Assembly (NCBI GenBank): GCA_016235445.1
Contig: JACRLB010000007.1
Coordinates: 1-64,000, forward strand
From: Chloroflexota bacterium
GTDB lineage: Bacteria; Chloroflexota; Anaerolineae; Anaerolineales; Villigracilaceae
Direction of reading: 5' to 3'
DNA: 64,000 bases
In this document: in pieces, positions 1 through 6,704 of the stretch
How positions within the stretch are numbered: the first letter of the stretch is position 1
Layout of the letters: each line of letters starts with the position of its first letter
Notes under the pieces: generated by a model
Told to the model about the DNA's origin: nothing
Database searches by the model: none
What the model saw: the letters and a program-made list of their open reading frames with translations, nothing else
Program-made: the position numbers and the translations under genes

Positions 1-125
1 AGTACAGCACCGTGACTGACAGTAGCATGTCGTATAATCCATTCTGTTGCTCCTCGAAACGTTGGATGGTTTCGAGAATAATAGATTTTCGACATAGCAC
101 AAACATCTTTTTTTGTCATCACTCG

Positions 126-374
126 TTACAGGGACACTACCGAATATGGCAAATGGTCTACAATTTTTTCTCCAACCGAACTCCTTCCGTCTAAAAAGTC
201 TCCGCCGTCAAAAATATGCCCGCTCCAGCCAAACCAGCGATCCCAAATTTTTTGACTGGATATGCCGACATATAGAATTTCACAGAGATCATTTTTTACA
301 ACATACAGTTCATGGAGACCGTCTTCCTGATATTTGAGTTCATAAAATTCCCTGAAAGTTATCTCAATCATCAT
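126..374 (-). CDS. GIY-YIG nuclease-like fragment, probably truncated
   Basis: The 82-residue product opens with a LYVV...ILYVGIS stretch followed by an Arg-containing helix (IWDRW), which resembles the GIY-YIG endonuclease core. The family normally continues past a conserved Glu, but this reading frame stops after about 80 residues. A neighbouring frame further left encodes a VENLLFSKP-like stretch that would suit the missing part, so a frameshift is possible. The ATG overlaps the recombinase stop (ATGATG) behind an AGGAGG ribosome site, which indicates translational coupling. The family call comes from motif recognition only. It may be a decayed nuclease. Confidence 0.5.
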   Translation of the reverse strand: MMIEITFREFYELKYQEDGLHELYVVKNDLCEILYVGISSQKIWDRWFGWSGHIFDGGDFLDGRSSVGEKIVDHLPYSVVSL

Positions 375-1279
375 TTCCTCCTGTTGAAAATCTCATCGTA
401 GGCTTTATCTGCTTCCTCGCCGATATGCGTGTAGTGGTTCGTTGTGTCGATGCTGCTATGCCGCGCAAGTTCCTGCGATAACTTAATATCCCGTTTAGCT
501 AGATAGGTCATGGTGACAAAGTAATGGCGAAAATCATGGATGCGGACAAGGTTGCGCTCGACGCCAGCCTCTTCAATTCTGCCTTTGATTCCCTGCTTTG
601 GGTTGCCTTTAATTGCCGTCCACATGCCGCTGGCGCTGATGGGTCTGATCTTCTTACTGGCTCGAATGTCGTGACGCAAAAACACAGGCTGGGATTTCAA
701 AGGCATGCGTGTGTTGGGCTCGATGGATGCGCAGGCGCGATGATATTCACGCAGCGCCTGAATTGAGCGTTCCGAAAAACGGACAACAGCCTGTTTGTCG
801 CCTTTGCCGATGATGATGGCGCGGGCTTCCAGCCAGTCAATATCTCCGCGTTTCAGGGCACATGCCTCGGAGATTCGCAAGCCTGTATCAGCAAGCGTCA
901 ACACGAAGGCGCGGTCGCGCAAGGCGGGCAAATCGCCGCTCAAATGGCTGCAATACTCGATGACTTTCTCCACCGCGTCACGCTCAAAATTGACGATCCG
1001 TTTGCCTTGTTTGCGGATTAAACGGATGCGCCTTTGGATCTCCGCCAGGTCGTTTGAACGGTGGAAGATATAAAACCCGACGACCGCCGTGCGCCAAATT
1101 TGTTTTGTGGAAGGGGAGTAAGCTTTGATGGCTGAAAGAAATTCTTCGAATGTATCCACGGTAAGTGGCGCATCTTCGCCGACAATATATGCGAAGCGTC
1201 CGAGAGCGTAACGATAGGCGTCAATCGTGTTCTTGGAAAGGTCCAGCGCAGACAGGAATTGGTCTATTTTCTCTTGCAT
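371..1279 (-). CDS. Tyrosine recombinase / phage-type integrase
   Basis: This 302-residue protein has the full catalytic set of the XerC/D-integrase family: Arg135 in TGLRISE, Lys162 in GKGDK, His248 and Arg251 in HDFRH, His274 in ARHSS, and the nucleophile Tyr283 in NHYTH. Residues 1-90 form the SAM-like core-binding domain. Such enzymes cut and rejoin DNA at specific sites through a 3'-phosphotyrosine intermediate. It has a consensus promoter of its own and is followed by an overlapping small gene. It sits among accessory genes (CHAT protein, hicBA) rather than near replication genes, so an element or integron-type integrase is likelier than the chromosome-dimer resolvase. No attachment site was identified. 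Confidence 0.9.
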   Translation of the reverse strand: MQEKIDQFLSALDLSKNTIDAYRYALGRFAYIVGEDAPLTVDTFEEFLSAIKAYSPSTKQIWRTAVVGFYIFHRSNDLAEIQRRIRLIRKQGKRIVNFERDAVEKVIEYCSHLSGDLPALRDRAFVLTLADTGLRISEACALKRGDIDWLEARAIIIGKGDKQAVVRFSERSIQALREYHRACASIEPNTRMPLKSQPVFLRHDIRASKKIRPISASGMWTAIKGNPKQGIKGRIEEAGVERNLVRIHDFRHYFVTMTYLAKRDIKLSQELARHSSIDTTNHYTHIGEEADKAYDEIFNRRK

Positions 1280-1582
1280 GAGGTAATTTTCCTCTTGTTT
1301 TTATTATGGCGTATAATGCTAATTATATTCAATGATAAAGAGATTGTCAAGATTTGCTTTAGGGGATTTTAAGATGCGCTCCCCCACTGCTGCTTTGACC
1401 GCGGACGGTAGACCACAGACCACGCAAGCGAAACCGCTTCACACCTACAGGACGGCTGGTTTATTCATCCTTCATCCTTCGTTTTTCATCCTTGCATTTC
1501 CCCTCCCCTGCCCCACTGACTATCCCTTCGAAAAGTTGTACAATATGCCCATGAGAAGCCAAAGAGTAAAAGGGAGTATCTT
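1280..1582. other. Intergenic region, 303 bp
   Basis: The region between divergent genes contains the recombinase promoter at its left end. Around 1464-1493 there are three close copies of a TTCATCC unit in a pyrimidine-rich run. A weak promoter-like pair (CTGACT 1516-1521, TACAAT 1539-1544, 17 bp apart) precedes the zinc-ribbon gene. No convincing coding sequence was seen. Confidence 0.5.
1322..1350 (-). promoter_or_regulatory. Consensus sigma-70 promoter of the recombinase
   Basis: On the minus strand TTGACA (1350-1345) and TATAAT (1327-1322) are separated by exactly 17 bp. The recombinase ATG lies about 43 bases downstream of the -10 box. Both hexamers match consensus perfectly, suggesting strong, possibly constitutive, expression unless an unseen repressor acts. 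Confidence 0.75.
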
Positions 1583-1795
1583 ATGCCGCCTTTCGTAAAT
1601 GCAGAATGCAAGAATTGCAACAAGCTCAACCGTTTTGACCTGGCTGAATTAAGGAAAGAAGATGGAAGCCTCGTCAAAGGTGTGCTGTATCGTGGTGAAG
1701 AAGATAATGAGGAAGTGTTCGAGAAAACCTGTCAGCACTGCGGCAGGAAGTTCAAATTTATAGTGAAAGGCGGGGACGATGGCAAGAAAAAGTAA
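1583..1795 (+). CDS. Small zinc-ribbon protein
   Basis: The 70-residue protein has two Cys pairs, CKNC near residue 9 and CQHC near residue 52. Their spacing fits a zinc ribbon binding one metal ion. The rest is charged with a basic C-terminus (GDDGKKK). A GGGAG ribosome site precedes the ATG. Its end overlaps the start of the following membrane-protein gene by 17 bases, so the two are probably co-transcribed with the CHAT gene. No specific family is recognised and its role is unknown. Confidence 0.7.
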   Translation: MPPFVNAECKNCNKLNRFDLAELRKEDGSLVKGVLYRGEEDNEEVFEKTCQHCGRKFKFIVKGGDDGKKK

Positions 1796-2249
1796 ACCCA
1801 CACAAGACGATGAGATTTTCGTAGAGTCCACTCCCCTCTCGCCAGAAGATGAACGGCTGGATAAGTTATTCGACGAAATGGAGCAAAACTCGCTGAAAAC
1901 GCTCGAAGATGCGGCGCGGCAGATCATCACCCTGTCCACGGCGTTACTCGGCGCATTCTTTGGGTTGATGGCTTTCAAAGATGCGCCCACCTACCTGAAA
2001 TTCTTTGAAATCAAGTTAATCGGCGCGCTGGCGTTGATTTGTTTTATGGCAGCGTTGTACTTTGCCTTGCAAGCAGTTTCACCAAAACGATATGAATACC
2101 CGCGTGCGAGTTTGACCGGGAAACGCAGAATTCTTGAAGAAATGCTTACGAAGAAACATCGCGCCGTAAATGTCTCGGCATGGATATTCGGTCTTGGCGC
2201 TCTGTTGATGCTCGCCGCGGCGCTGGATATTTTGATTTTCAGACTGTAA
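1779..2249 (+). CDS. Small three-helix membrane protein upstream of CHAT gene
   Basis: This 156-residue protein has a charged N-terminal half (residues 1-45, predicted helical) and then hydrophobic segments at about 47-66, 81-101 and 131-152. This suggests an inner-membrane protein with a cytosolic acidic N-terminus. It overlaps the zinc-ribbon gene upstream and lies 57 bases before the CHAT-STAND gene. By analogy with other protease-plus-membrane-protein conflict systems it could be the membrane partner or target of the CHAT protease. That is inference from position only; no conserved domain was recognised. Confidence 0.65.
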   Translation: MARKSKPTQDDEIFVESTPLSPEDERLDKLFDEMEQNSLKTLEDAARQIITLSTALLGAFFGLMAFKDAPTYLKFFEIKLIGALALICFMAALYFALQAVSPKRYEYPRASLTGKRRILEEMLTKKHRAVNVSAWIFGLGALLMLAAALDILIFRL

Positions 2250-2250
2250 G

Positions 2251-2289
2251 ACAAACCTCTGGTTTGTCCGCGCAAGTCGGACACTTGCG
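2251..2289. repeat. Tandem small hairpins before the CHAT gene
   Basis: Two adjacent inverted repeats are visible: ACAAACC (2251-2257) pairing with GGTTTGT (2261-2267), and CGCAAGT (2271-2277) pairing with ACTTGCG (2283-2289). They fall in the 57-base gap between the membrane-protein gene and the CHAT gene. They may be a dispersed repeat or an RNA structure affecting translation; there is no U-tract, so a terminator is unlikely. Confidence 0.55.
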
Positions 2290-2306
2290 TTACATCGAGG
2301 AATTTT

Positions 2307-5300
2307 ATGCTCACCCTCCACCTAACCCTCACCAACAACCAAGTTAGCGTACGCGCCAATGGGAAGGAAAGCCATCAGTTTTCTTTGCATGATTTGATTC
2401 CAACGGAAAAAGAACAGCAGGAATTTTTCAAAAACCCGCGTCCCTACGGCGAGAAGTTGTTCAATGCGCTGTTCAGAGACGCGGCGCGGATTGAGTTCGA
2501 TGCGCTCTCCAAACAACCCGAGCGGACGATTGTGCTGGTGCTGGAGTCACCTGACCCTTCGACCCTTCGACAGGCTCAGGGCGACGCTTCGCTTAGGGCG
2601 AGCTTAGACGGCGTGGCATGGGAGTACGCGTACAACAAAGCCAAAGAAGAATATGTGGTGGAGGATTGCGCCTTTGTGCGCGCGTTGCCTGAGAAGGAAC
2701 GCCCCGCGAATGGACGCATGAAAAACGAAGTGGATCGCGTGTCGTTGTTGTTCATCCCTGCCAACCCGCTGGTGGATTTGAGCGGCGAGCCGATGCGCTC
2801 GTTGGATGTGGAAGGCGAATGGCGGGAGATGAAACGTCTCATCGAGAAAAGCAACGCGCCGTTTGACATGCTCGAGTTGAGACCCGCGACGCCCGAAGCG
2901 TTGCAGAGCGTGATGGCGAGATTCCAAAATGGGATGATCGCGCATTTTTCAGGTCACGGCGCGGCAACGAAGGACGGCGCGATCCTGTTATTCGAGCGCG
3001 AGAACGGGGCGTCGAATCCGCTGGAGGCGCGGGAGTTCGTGCGGGAGATCAAAGATAAGGCGTGGATCGGCTTCTTGAGCGCGTGCCAGTCCGCAGTCCC
3101 AGAACGAACCGAGTTTTCCAATCTGGCGCGGGAATTGGCGAAGGCGGGAGTCCCGTTTGCGTTGGGGATGCAGTTCAATCTCCCCGATCCGTTTGCGCCG
3201 AACATCAGCGGACAGTTCTACAACTATCTCGCGTATGGACACGCCGTCCCCGAGGCGGCGCGGCAGGCGCGGCGCGCGGTGAAGCGTGAGAATGAATTTC
3301 TTGTCGGCATGATCGCGCTGTATGCCGCGCACCCCGATGAAGCGGGAACCCTTCGGCAGGCTCAGGGCGGATGGCGCGGCGCGGGCGCGCAGACCGTGAA
3401 CCTGTTCCGTCCCGCCGACGTGAGCTACCTGCCCTCCCCTGCCAGCGGATTGATCGGACGCCAGCGCGAGTTGATGCGCATTGGCACACGCCTGCTCGAT
3501 GTTAAGAAGCCGCTGACGGTGACCCTGCACGGCGCGGGCGGGATTGGCAAGACCGCCCTGCTCTGGCAGGCGCTCCTGCGCTTCGCCCCATCCTTCGAGT
3601 TGACTCTCGCCATCGGGCTGGATCCACTGCCGTCGCTGGAAAGCGTGCTGGGACGGGTCGAACGCTTTTTGGGTTTGCCTTCGCCTTGCGCGAATGAAAC
3701 GAAGGAACGCGAAACGATTGTGCGGAACACGTTGACGAGTAAGCGCACGTTGCTGGGTTTGGATAATTTTGAAACGCTCAATTACGCGCTGAATGAGAAA
3801 GGCAGTGACGAAGAAAAGACTGCCAAGAGTTTGCACACCTTTTTCAAGAGCCTTGCCGCAAATGGTGTGACGCTATGCGTAACATGCCGTGAAGTTACGA
3901 ATTTGGGTGGCGAAACCATTGAAGACATTCAAGGTCTTACCAATGAAAACGGCGGAAGATTGTTTCAGGAGAATGTGGTCAAGCAAAAAGACGAAATTTA
4001 CATCGAGAAGACTCAACAGGTAAGTGAAATGGTTGGCGGTCATCCATTGGCGTTGCGCCTGCTTGCTTCTGCATTTGACGATCAAGTTGGAATATCGCTG
4101 GATCAGTATATTGAGAGTTTGCAATCTTTCCTGCCCAAAGCACACGACAAATGGACGGAGGAAGATCGTCACGAGAGTTTACGCGCGTCGTTTGCTTTCT
4201 CGATGGATAATTTGCCGAAGAATGAAGAAGGGAAAAAATTACGGGTTGCGGTATCAAGATTGAGCGTATTCACTTCATTCTTTATGGATATTATCGTCGC
4301 GCCTGTATTAGAGAACTATTTTCCTACAACGATTGATGAATTCTCGGAAATCAAAGAACAAACGAAAAACACACTGCACACGCTGTGGGAACGCGGATTA
4401 TTAGAACGCTCCGACGCATTCTTGTTGGAAACCGAAATTTACTACATGTACCGTTCACACCCAGCATTGAGATATTTTGCTAAAAAATATCTGACCGACA
4501 TTGAAACCGTCAATAAAAACTACTGGCAATCAATGAGAAATCTAGTAATCACGGCAGAAATGTCTATTGAGAAAATGCCAATTTGGTCAAAAATCATTTC
4601 TGAAGCATTGCCAGATTTGTTACGTGCGACAGAAATGACAAATGATATGGATGCGTCGCTAATGCAATTCAAGCTTAGTAAGATGCTTGAACTATTAGGT
4701 TTATATAATGAAGCACTGCGTCTATTAAGGAAATCTGGTGAAATAAGTAAATTTCATCATTTCCCTCAAGCTGAAGCAGCAGCACTATATGCTATAGCAG
4801 GTATATATGTAAAACAAGGAAATCTTGAGGATGCGCTAAAATTGTATCGCCAGTCTTTTGAAGTTTACGATTCACTTGGAAACGAAAACTTGAAAGACAA
4901 GGCAAATGCAATTGTTGAGATGGGAGTTATTTGCAACTTGCGCGGAGAAACAGACAAGGCAATGAGGCTCTACCAAGAAGCTTACCAAATTTACGAAACA
5001 CTAGGTCGTTCTGGAATAGAAGGCAAGTCTAATGCAACAAGGCATATAGCAAACATCCTAAAAAATCGTGGAGATTTAGAAGGGGCGGCGATGTTACACC
5101 AACAAAGATTTAAAGAAATACAAGAAAGGGGTAATTATTTAGAGATTTCCATTGCATTGACAGACACAGCAATGATTTTATGTGATCTTGGAGATTTTAA
5201 CACAGCAATAGAATTACTTCACCAAGCGCTTAAGGTTTTTAATTTACTCCAAGACCAACAAAATAAATCGATAACATTAGCAAATTTAGCGCATGTATAC

Positions 5301-5633
5301 ACATCTCGTAAAGAACCATCAAAAGCGACTGAACTTCTTGAACAGGCAATACAGATATCACACGATATAGGTAATAAACAAAACGAAATACTATATATTT
5401 GCGCATTGAGTCGTGCTTTATGGAAAATTAGTAAGTATGAAAAGGCAATCCTATCTGCCTTTACCAGCCTGTCGCTGTTAGCCGACTTAGACTTAAGAGA
5501 ACAGCCCAAAGTTGCACAGTCTGTTATGTCTGATTTATATAGTTGGAGAAACGAATTAGGCGTTGAAACGTTCGACATAATCTGGAGAAAAACTACAGGA
5601 AAAAATATTCCTGATTGGCTTATGTATATCTGA
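2307..5633 (+). CDS. CHAT protease - STAND NTPase - TPR protein
   Basis: This 1108-residue protein has three recognisable parts. A CHAT (caspase-like) domain covers roughly residues 100-345, with the catalytic pair His217 (SGHGA) and Cys260 (LSACQS). A STAND/NB-ARC-type NTPase follows, with P-loop GAGGIGKT at 409-416, a Walker B-like LLGLDNFE near 488-495 and a GGHPLALRL motif. TPR-like helical repeats occupy about 750-1080. STAND proteins normally oligomerise after the repeats sense a ligand, here presumably activating proteolysis as in immune or programmed-death systems. Two peptide inserts (LRQAQG at about 87 and 349) derive from a dispersed DNA repeat. The TPR half is clearly AT-richer than the first half. 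Confidence 0.88.
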   Translation: MLTLHLTLTNNQVSVRANGKESHQFSLHDLIPTEKEQQEFFKNPRPYGEKLFNALFRDAARIEFDALSKQPERTIVLVLESPDPSTLRQAQGDASLRASLDGVAWEYAYNKAKEEYVVEDCAFVRALPEKERPANGRMKNEVDRVSLLFIPANPLVDLSGEPMRSLDVEGEWREMKRLIEKSNAPFDMLELRPATPEALQSVMARFQNGMIAHFSGHGAATKDGAILLFERENGASNPLEAREFVREIKDKAWIGFLSACQSAVPERTEFSNLARELAKAGVPFALGMQFNLPDPFAPNISGQFYNYLAYGHAVPEAARQARRAVKRENEFLVGMIALYAAHPDEAGTLRQAQGGWRGAGAQTVNLFRPADVSYLPSPASGLIGRQRELMRIGTRLLDVKKPLTVTLHGAGGIGKTALLWQALLRFAPSFELTLAIGLDPLPSLESVLGRVERFLGLPSPCANETKERETIVRNTLTSKRTLLGLDNFETLNYALNEKGSDEEKTAKSLHTFFKSLAANGVTLCVTCREVTNLGGETIEDIQGLTNENGGRLFQENVVKQKDEIYIEKTQQVSEMVGGHPLALRLLASAFDDQVGISLDQYIESLQSFLPKAHDKWTEEDRHESLRASFAFSMDNLPKNEEGKKLRVAVSRLSVFTSFFMDIIVAPVLENYFPTTIDEFSEIKEQTKNTLHTLWERGLLERSDAFLLETEIYYMYRSHPALRYFAKKYLTDIETVNKNYWQSMRNLVITAEMSIEKMPIWSKIISEALPDLLRATEMTNDMDASLMQFKLSKMLELLGLYNEALRLLRKSGEISKFHHFPQAEAAALYAIAGIYVKQGNLEDALKLYRQSFEVYDSLGNENLKDKANAIVEMGVICNLRGETDKAMRLYQEAYQIYETLGRSGIEGKSNATRHIANILKNRGDLEGAAMLHQQRFKEIQERGNYLEISIALTDTAMILCDLGDFNTAIELLHQALKVFNLLQDQQNKSITLANLAHVYTSRKEPSKATELLEQAIQISHDIGNKQNEILYICALSRALWKISKYEKAILSAFTSLSLLADLDLREQPKVAQSVMSDLYSWRNELGVETFDIIWRKTTGKNIPDWLMYI
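2563..2582. repeat. Dispersed repeat inserted in frame in CHAT gene (copy 1)
   Basis: The 20-base unit begins CCCTTCGACAGG and ends CTCAGGGC. It translates as part of TLRQAQG inside the CHAT protein, before the catalytic core. Near-identical units occur at 3349-3368 and, outside genes, at 59094-59113. Confidence 0.7.
3349..3368. repeat. Dispersed repeat inserted in frame in CHAT gene (copy 2)
   Basis: This is the same unit as at 2563 with one A-to-G difference (CCCTTCGGCAGG, then CTCAGGGC). It encodes GTLRQAQG in the linker between the CHAT domain and the NTPase domain and keeps the reading frame open. Confidence 0.7.
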
Positions 5634-5648
5634 TGCGGAGAGCCACTC

Positions 5649-5891
5649 ATGGCTATCGAACAATTTATCGCGGGCGCGATTCAATCTGCAAGGGAGAAGC
5701 GTCCCGAAGCGGAGGAGTACTTCAAGTCCGCGCAGAAGATGGCGGCGGAGAAGAGCGTCCCTGCGGAGATGCGCGAGTTGGGCAGGGTCTTGCAACGAAT
5801 CATGATCGGCGACAGGAACGTTGATCTCTCGTCCCTGCCGAGGGAGTGGGCGGAGATAATACAAAGGATGAACGCTTCGCGTGAATTGTGA
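5649..5891 (+). CDS. Small helical protein following the CHAT gene
   Basis: The 80-residue product is predicted all-helical (AIEQFIAGAIQSAREKR..., AEMRELGRVLQRIM) and ends with a SLPREWAEII motif. That motif resembles the cap often found after TPR arrays. It starts 15 bases after the CHAT-STAND gene stop, so it is probably the last gene of that unit. It may be a small accessory subunit of the CHAT system or a detached repeat remnant. No catalytic motif is visible. Its stop is only 9 bases from the palindromic element that truncates hicA. Confidence 0.6.
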   Translation: MAIEQFIAGAIQSAREKRPEAEEYFKSAQKMAAEKSVPAEMRELGRVLQRIMIGDRNVDLSSLPREWAEIIQRMNASREL

Positions 5892-5900
5892 AGGATGAAT

Positions 5901-5996
5901 GTCATTGCGAGCGCACTTCCCCGCACCGAACGCAGGACGGTGTGCGAAGCAATCCCCACGTAACAGGAGACTGCTTCGCCGAAGGCTCGCAGTGAT
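5901..5996. repeat. Imperfect palindromic repeat truncating hicA
   Basis: The ends match as inverted repeats: GTCATTGCGAGC at the left and GCTCGCAGTGAT at the right. Internal arms GCGAAGC (5944-5950) and GCTTCGC (5973-5979) also pair. This is the layout of a dispersed palindromic (MITE/REP-like) element. Its right end coincides with the point where hicA similarity stops on the minus strand. Confidence 0.7.
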
Positions 5997-6138
5997 CGGG
6001 TACTGGAATAGTGATCGTTGAATTCCCAACCTGCTTTTGCATGATGACGTGACTGCCCTTTTGCCGCACTTTCTCGAATCCATGCTATGTCAGAATCTTG
6101 CATACATCCCTGCCTGAGAGAACACGCAACTTTGGCAT
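5991..6138 (-). pseudogene. hicA: Broken hicA-type mRNA interferase toxin
   Basis: From the ATG at 6138, which overlaps the hicB stop as TAATG, the frame reads MPKLRVLSGRDVCKILT, meets an amber codon (6087-6085), then continues in the same frame as HGFEKVRQKGSHVIMQKQ and on to ...PVPDH. This is the characteristic HicA sequence including the active-site GSH. The expected residue at the amber is probably Gln (CAG to TAG). After PVPDH the sequence runs into the palindromic repeat and the usual C-terminal helix is missing. HicA toxins are dsRBD-fold ribonucleases neutralised by HicB. Two independent lesions indicate an inactive toxin. Confidence 0.85.
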
Positions 6139-6398
6139 TACGCCCTCACAGAAGGCTTGCTTTTCACTCCTGGAATATTAGGCATAAGCGGTATAACATA
6201 TGTCTCTTTTTTGAGTCTGCGCTTGATTTCGGAAGGAGATGCCGCCTCAAAAAATAATTCCACCGCTTCCAATAAATTTGCGCGGGCATCTTCGATGCTT
6301 TTGCCCTGACTCACCACATCCACTTCGGGGCAGGTCGCAACGAACCAATCATCTTCACGTTCGATTACGGCAGTAAATTGAAAGGATTTTGTATTCAT
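6138..6398 (-). CDS. hicB: HicB-family antitoxin
   Basis: This 86-residue protein shows the HicB partial-RNase-H-like fold signature: FTAVIEREDDWFVATCPEVDV followed by GKSIEDARANLLEAVELFFE. It lacks a C-terminal DNA-binding domain, so autoregulation through its own helix-turn-helix is unlikely. A GGAGAG ribosome site precedes the ATG, and a TATAAT box lies upstream (6428-6423). The gene is directly upstream of, and overlaps, a hicA that is broken. The antitoxin is therefore an orphan relic, or protects against related toxins elsewhere. Confidence 0.85.
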   Translation of the reverse strand: MNTKSFQFTAVIEREDDWFVATCPEVDVVSQGKSIEDARANLLEAVELFFEAASPSEIKRRLKKETYVIPLMPNIPGVKSKPSVRA

Positions 6399-6495
6399 AC
6401 CATCTCTCCAGTTGTTGAAGTAATTATACGCTACCTTTTATTCCGAATCGCTCGCTATTAATTACGCAACATGCAACCTCTCCCCCACAAAGAGT

Positions 6496-6522
6496 CCATC
6501 CCCCGGATAAACCGGGGGATGG
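6496..6522. terminator. Strong hairpin between small Lys-rich gene and hicB
   Basis: An 11-bp perfect stem (CCATCCCCCGG / CCGGGGGATGG) with loop ATAAA lies just downstream of the minus-strand Lys-rich gene. It has no clear U-tract on that strand and an A-run on the plus strand, so it may be a transcript-end stabiliser as much as an intrinsic terminator. Confidence 0.5.
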
Positions 6523-6548
6523 AAAAAATTAACTCAAACATCAGCCAG

Positions 6549-6620
6549 TTACTTCTTTGGCTTCTCCTTCTTTTTCTTCTTCTTTTCCTTGTTCTTCCCT
6601 TTTTGTTCCTTGTTCGCCAT
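6549..6620 (-). CDS. Tiny lysine-rich basic protein (23 aa)
   Basis: The 23-residue product starts MANKEQKGKNKE and continues almost entirely as lysines, ending KPKK. A good ribosome site (GGAAAGGAG) sits 6 bases before the ATG. Very short MA(N/K)KEQ-type Lys-rich proteins recur in environmental bacteria; their function is unknown to me and nucleic-acid binding is only suggested by charge. On the opposite strand it creates a false hydrophobic leader for the radical SAM gene. Confidence 0.6.
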   Translation of the reverse strand: MANKEQKGKNKEKKKKKKEKPKK

Positions 6621-6669
6621 AATTTTCTCCTTTCCAAAATCAACGGGTGGACGCTCAAAATTATATCAC

Positions 6670-6698
6670 TTGATAAATTAGAACATCTATTCTATAAT
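6670..6698 (+). promoter_or_regulatory. Promoter giving a probably leaderless radical SAM mRNA
   Basis: TTGATA (6670-6675) and TATAAT (6693-6698) are 17 bp apart. Transcription would be expected to start about 7 bases after the -10 box, which coincides with the ATG at 6705. No ribosome site lies between, so the mRNA is probably leaderless. Confidence 0.7.
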
Positions 6699-6704
6699 GG
6701 ATGT

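Noticed and set aside
2988-3836. 282-residue open frame on the minus strand inside the CHAT gene
   Set aside because: It is antisense to a clear CHAT/NTPase coding region with catalytic motifs. Its Arg/Gln-rich translation is a shadow of GC-rich codons.
5681-6103. 140-residue minus-strand frame at the hicA locus
   Set aside because: It joins out-of-frame hicA sequence, the palindromic repeat and the antisense of the small helical gene, so it is not a real protein.
6471-6704. Upstream extension of the radical SAM gene giving a hydrophobic N-terminus that looks like a membrane anchor
   Set aside because: The hydrophobic run is the complement of the Lys-rich small gene, and the promoter for the radical SAM gene lies inside it.
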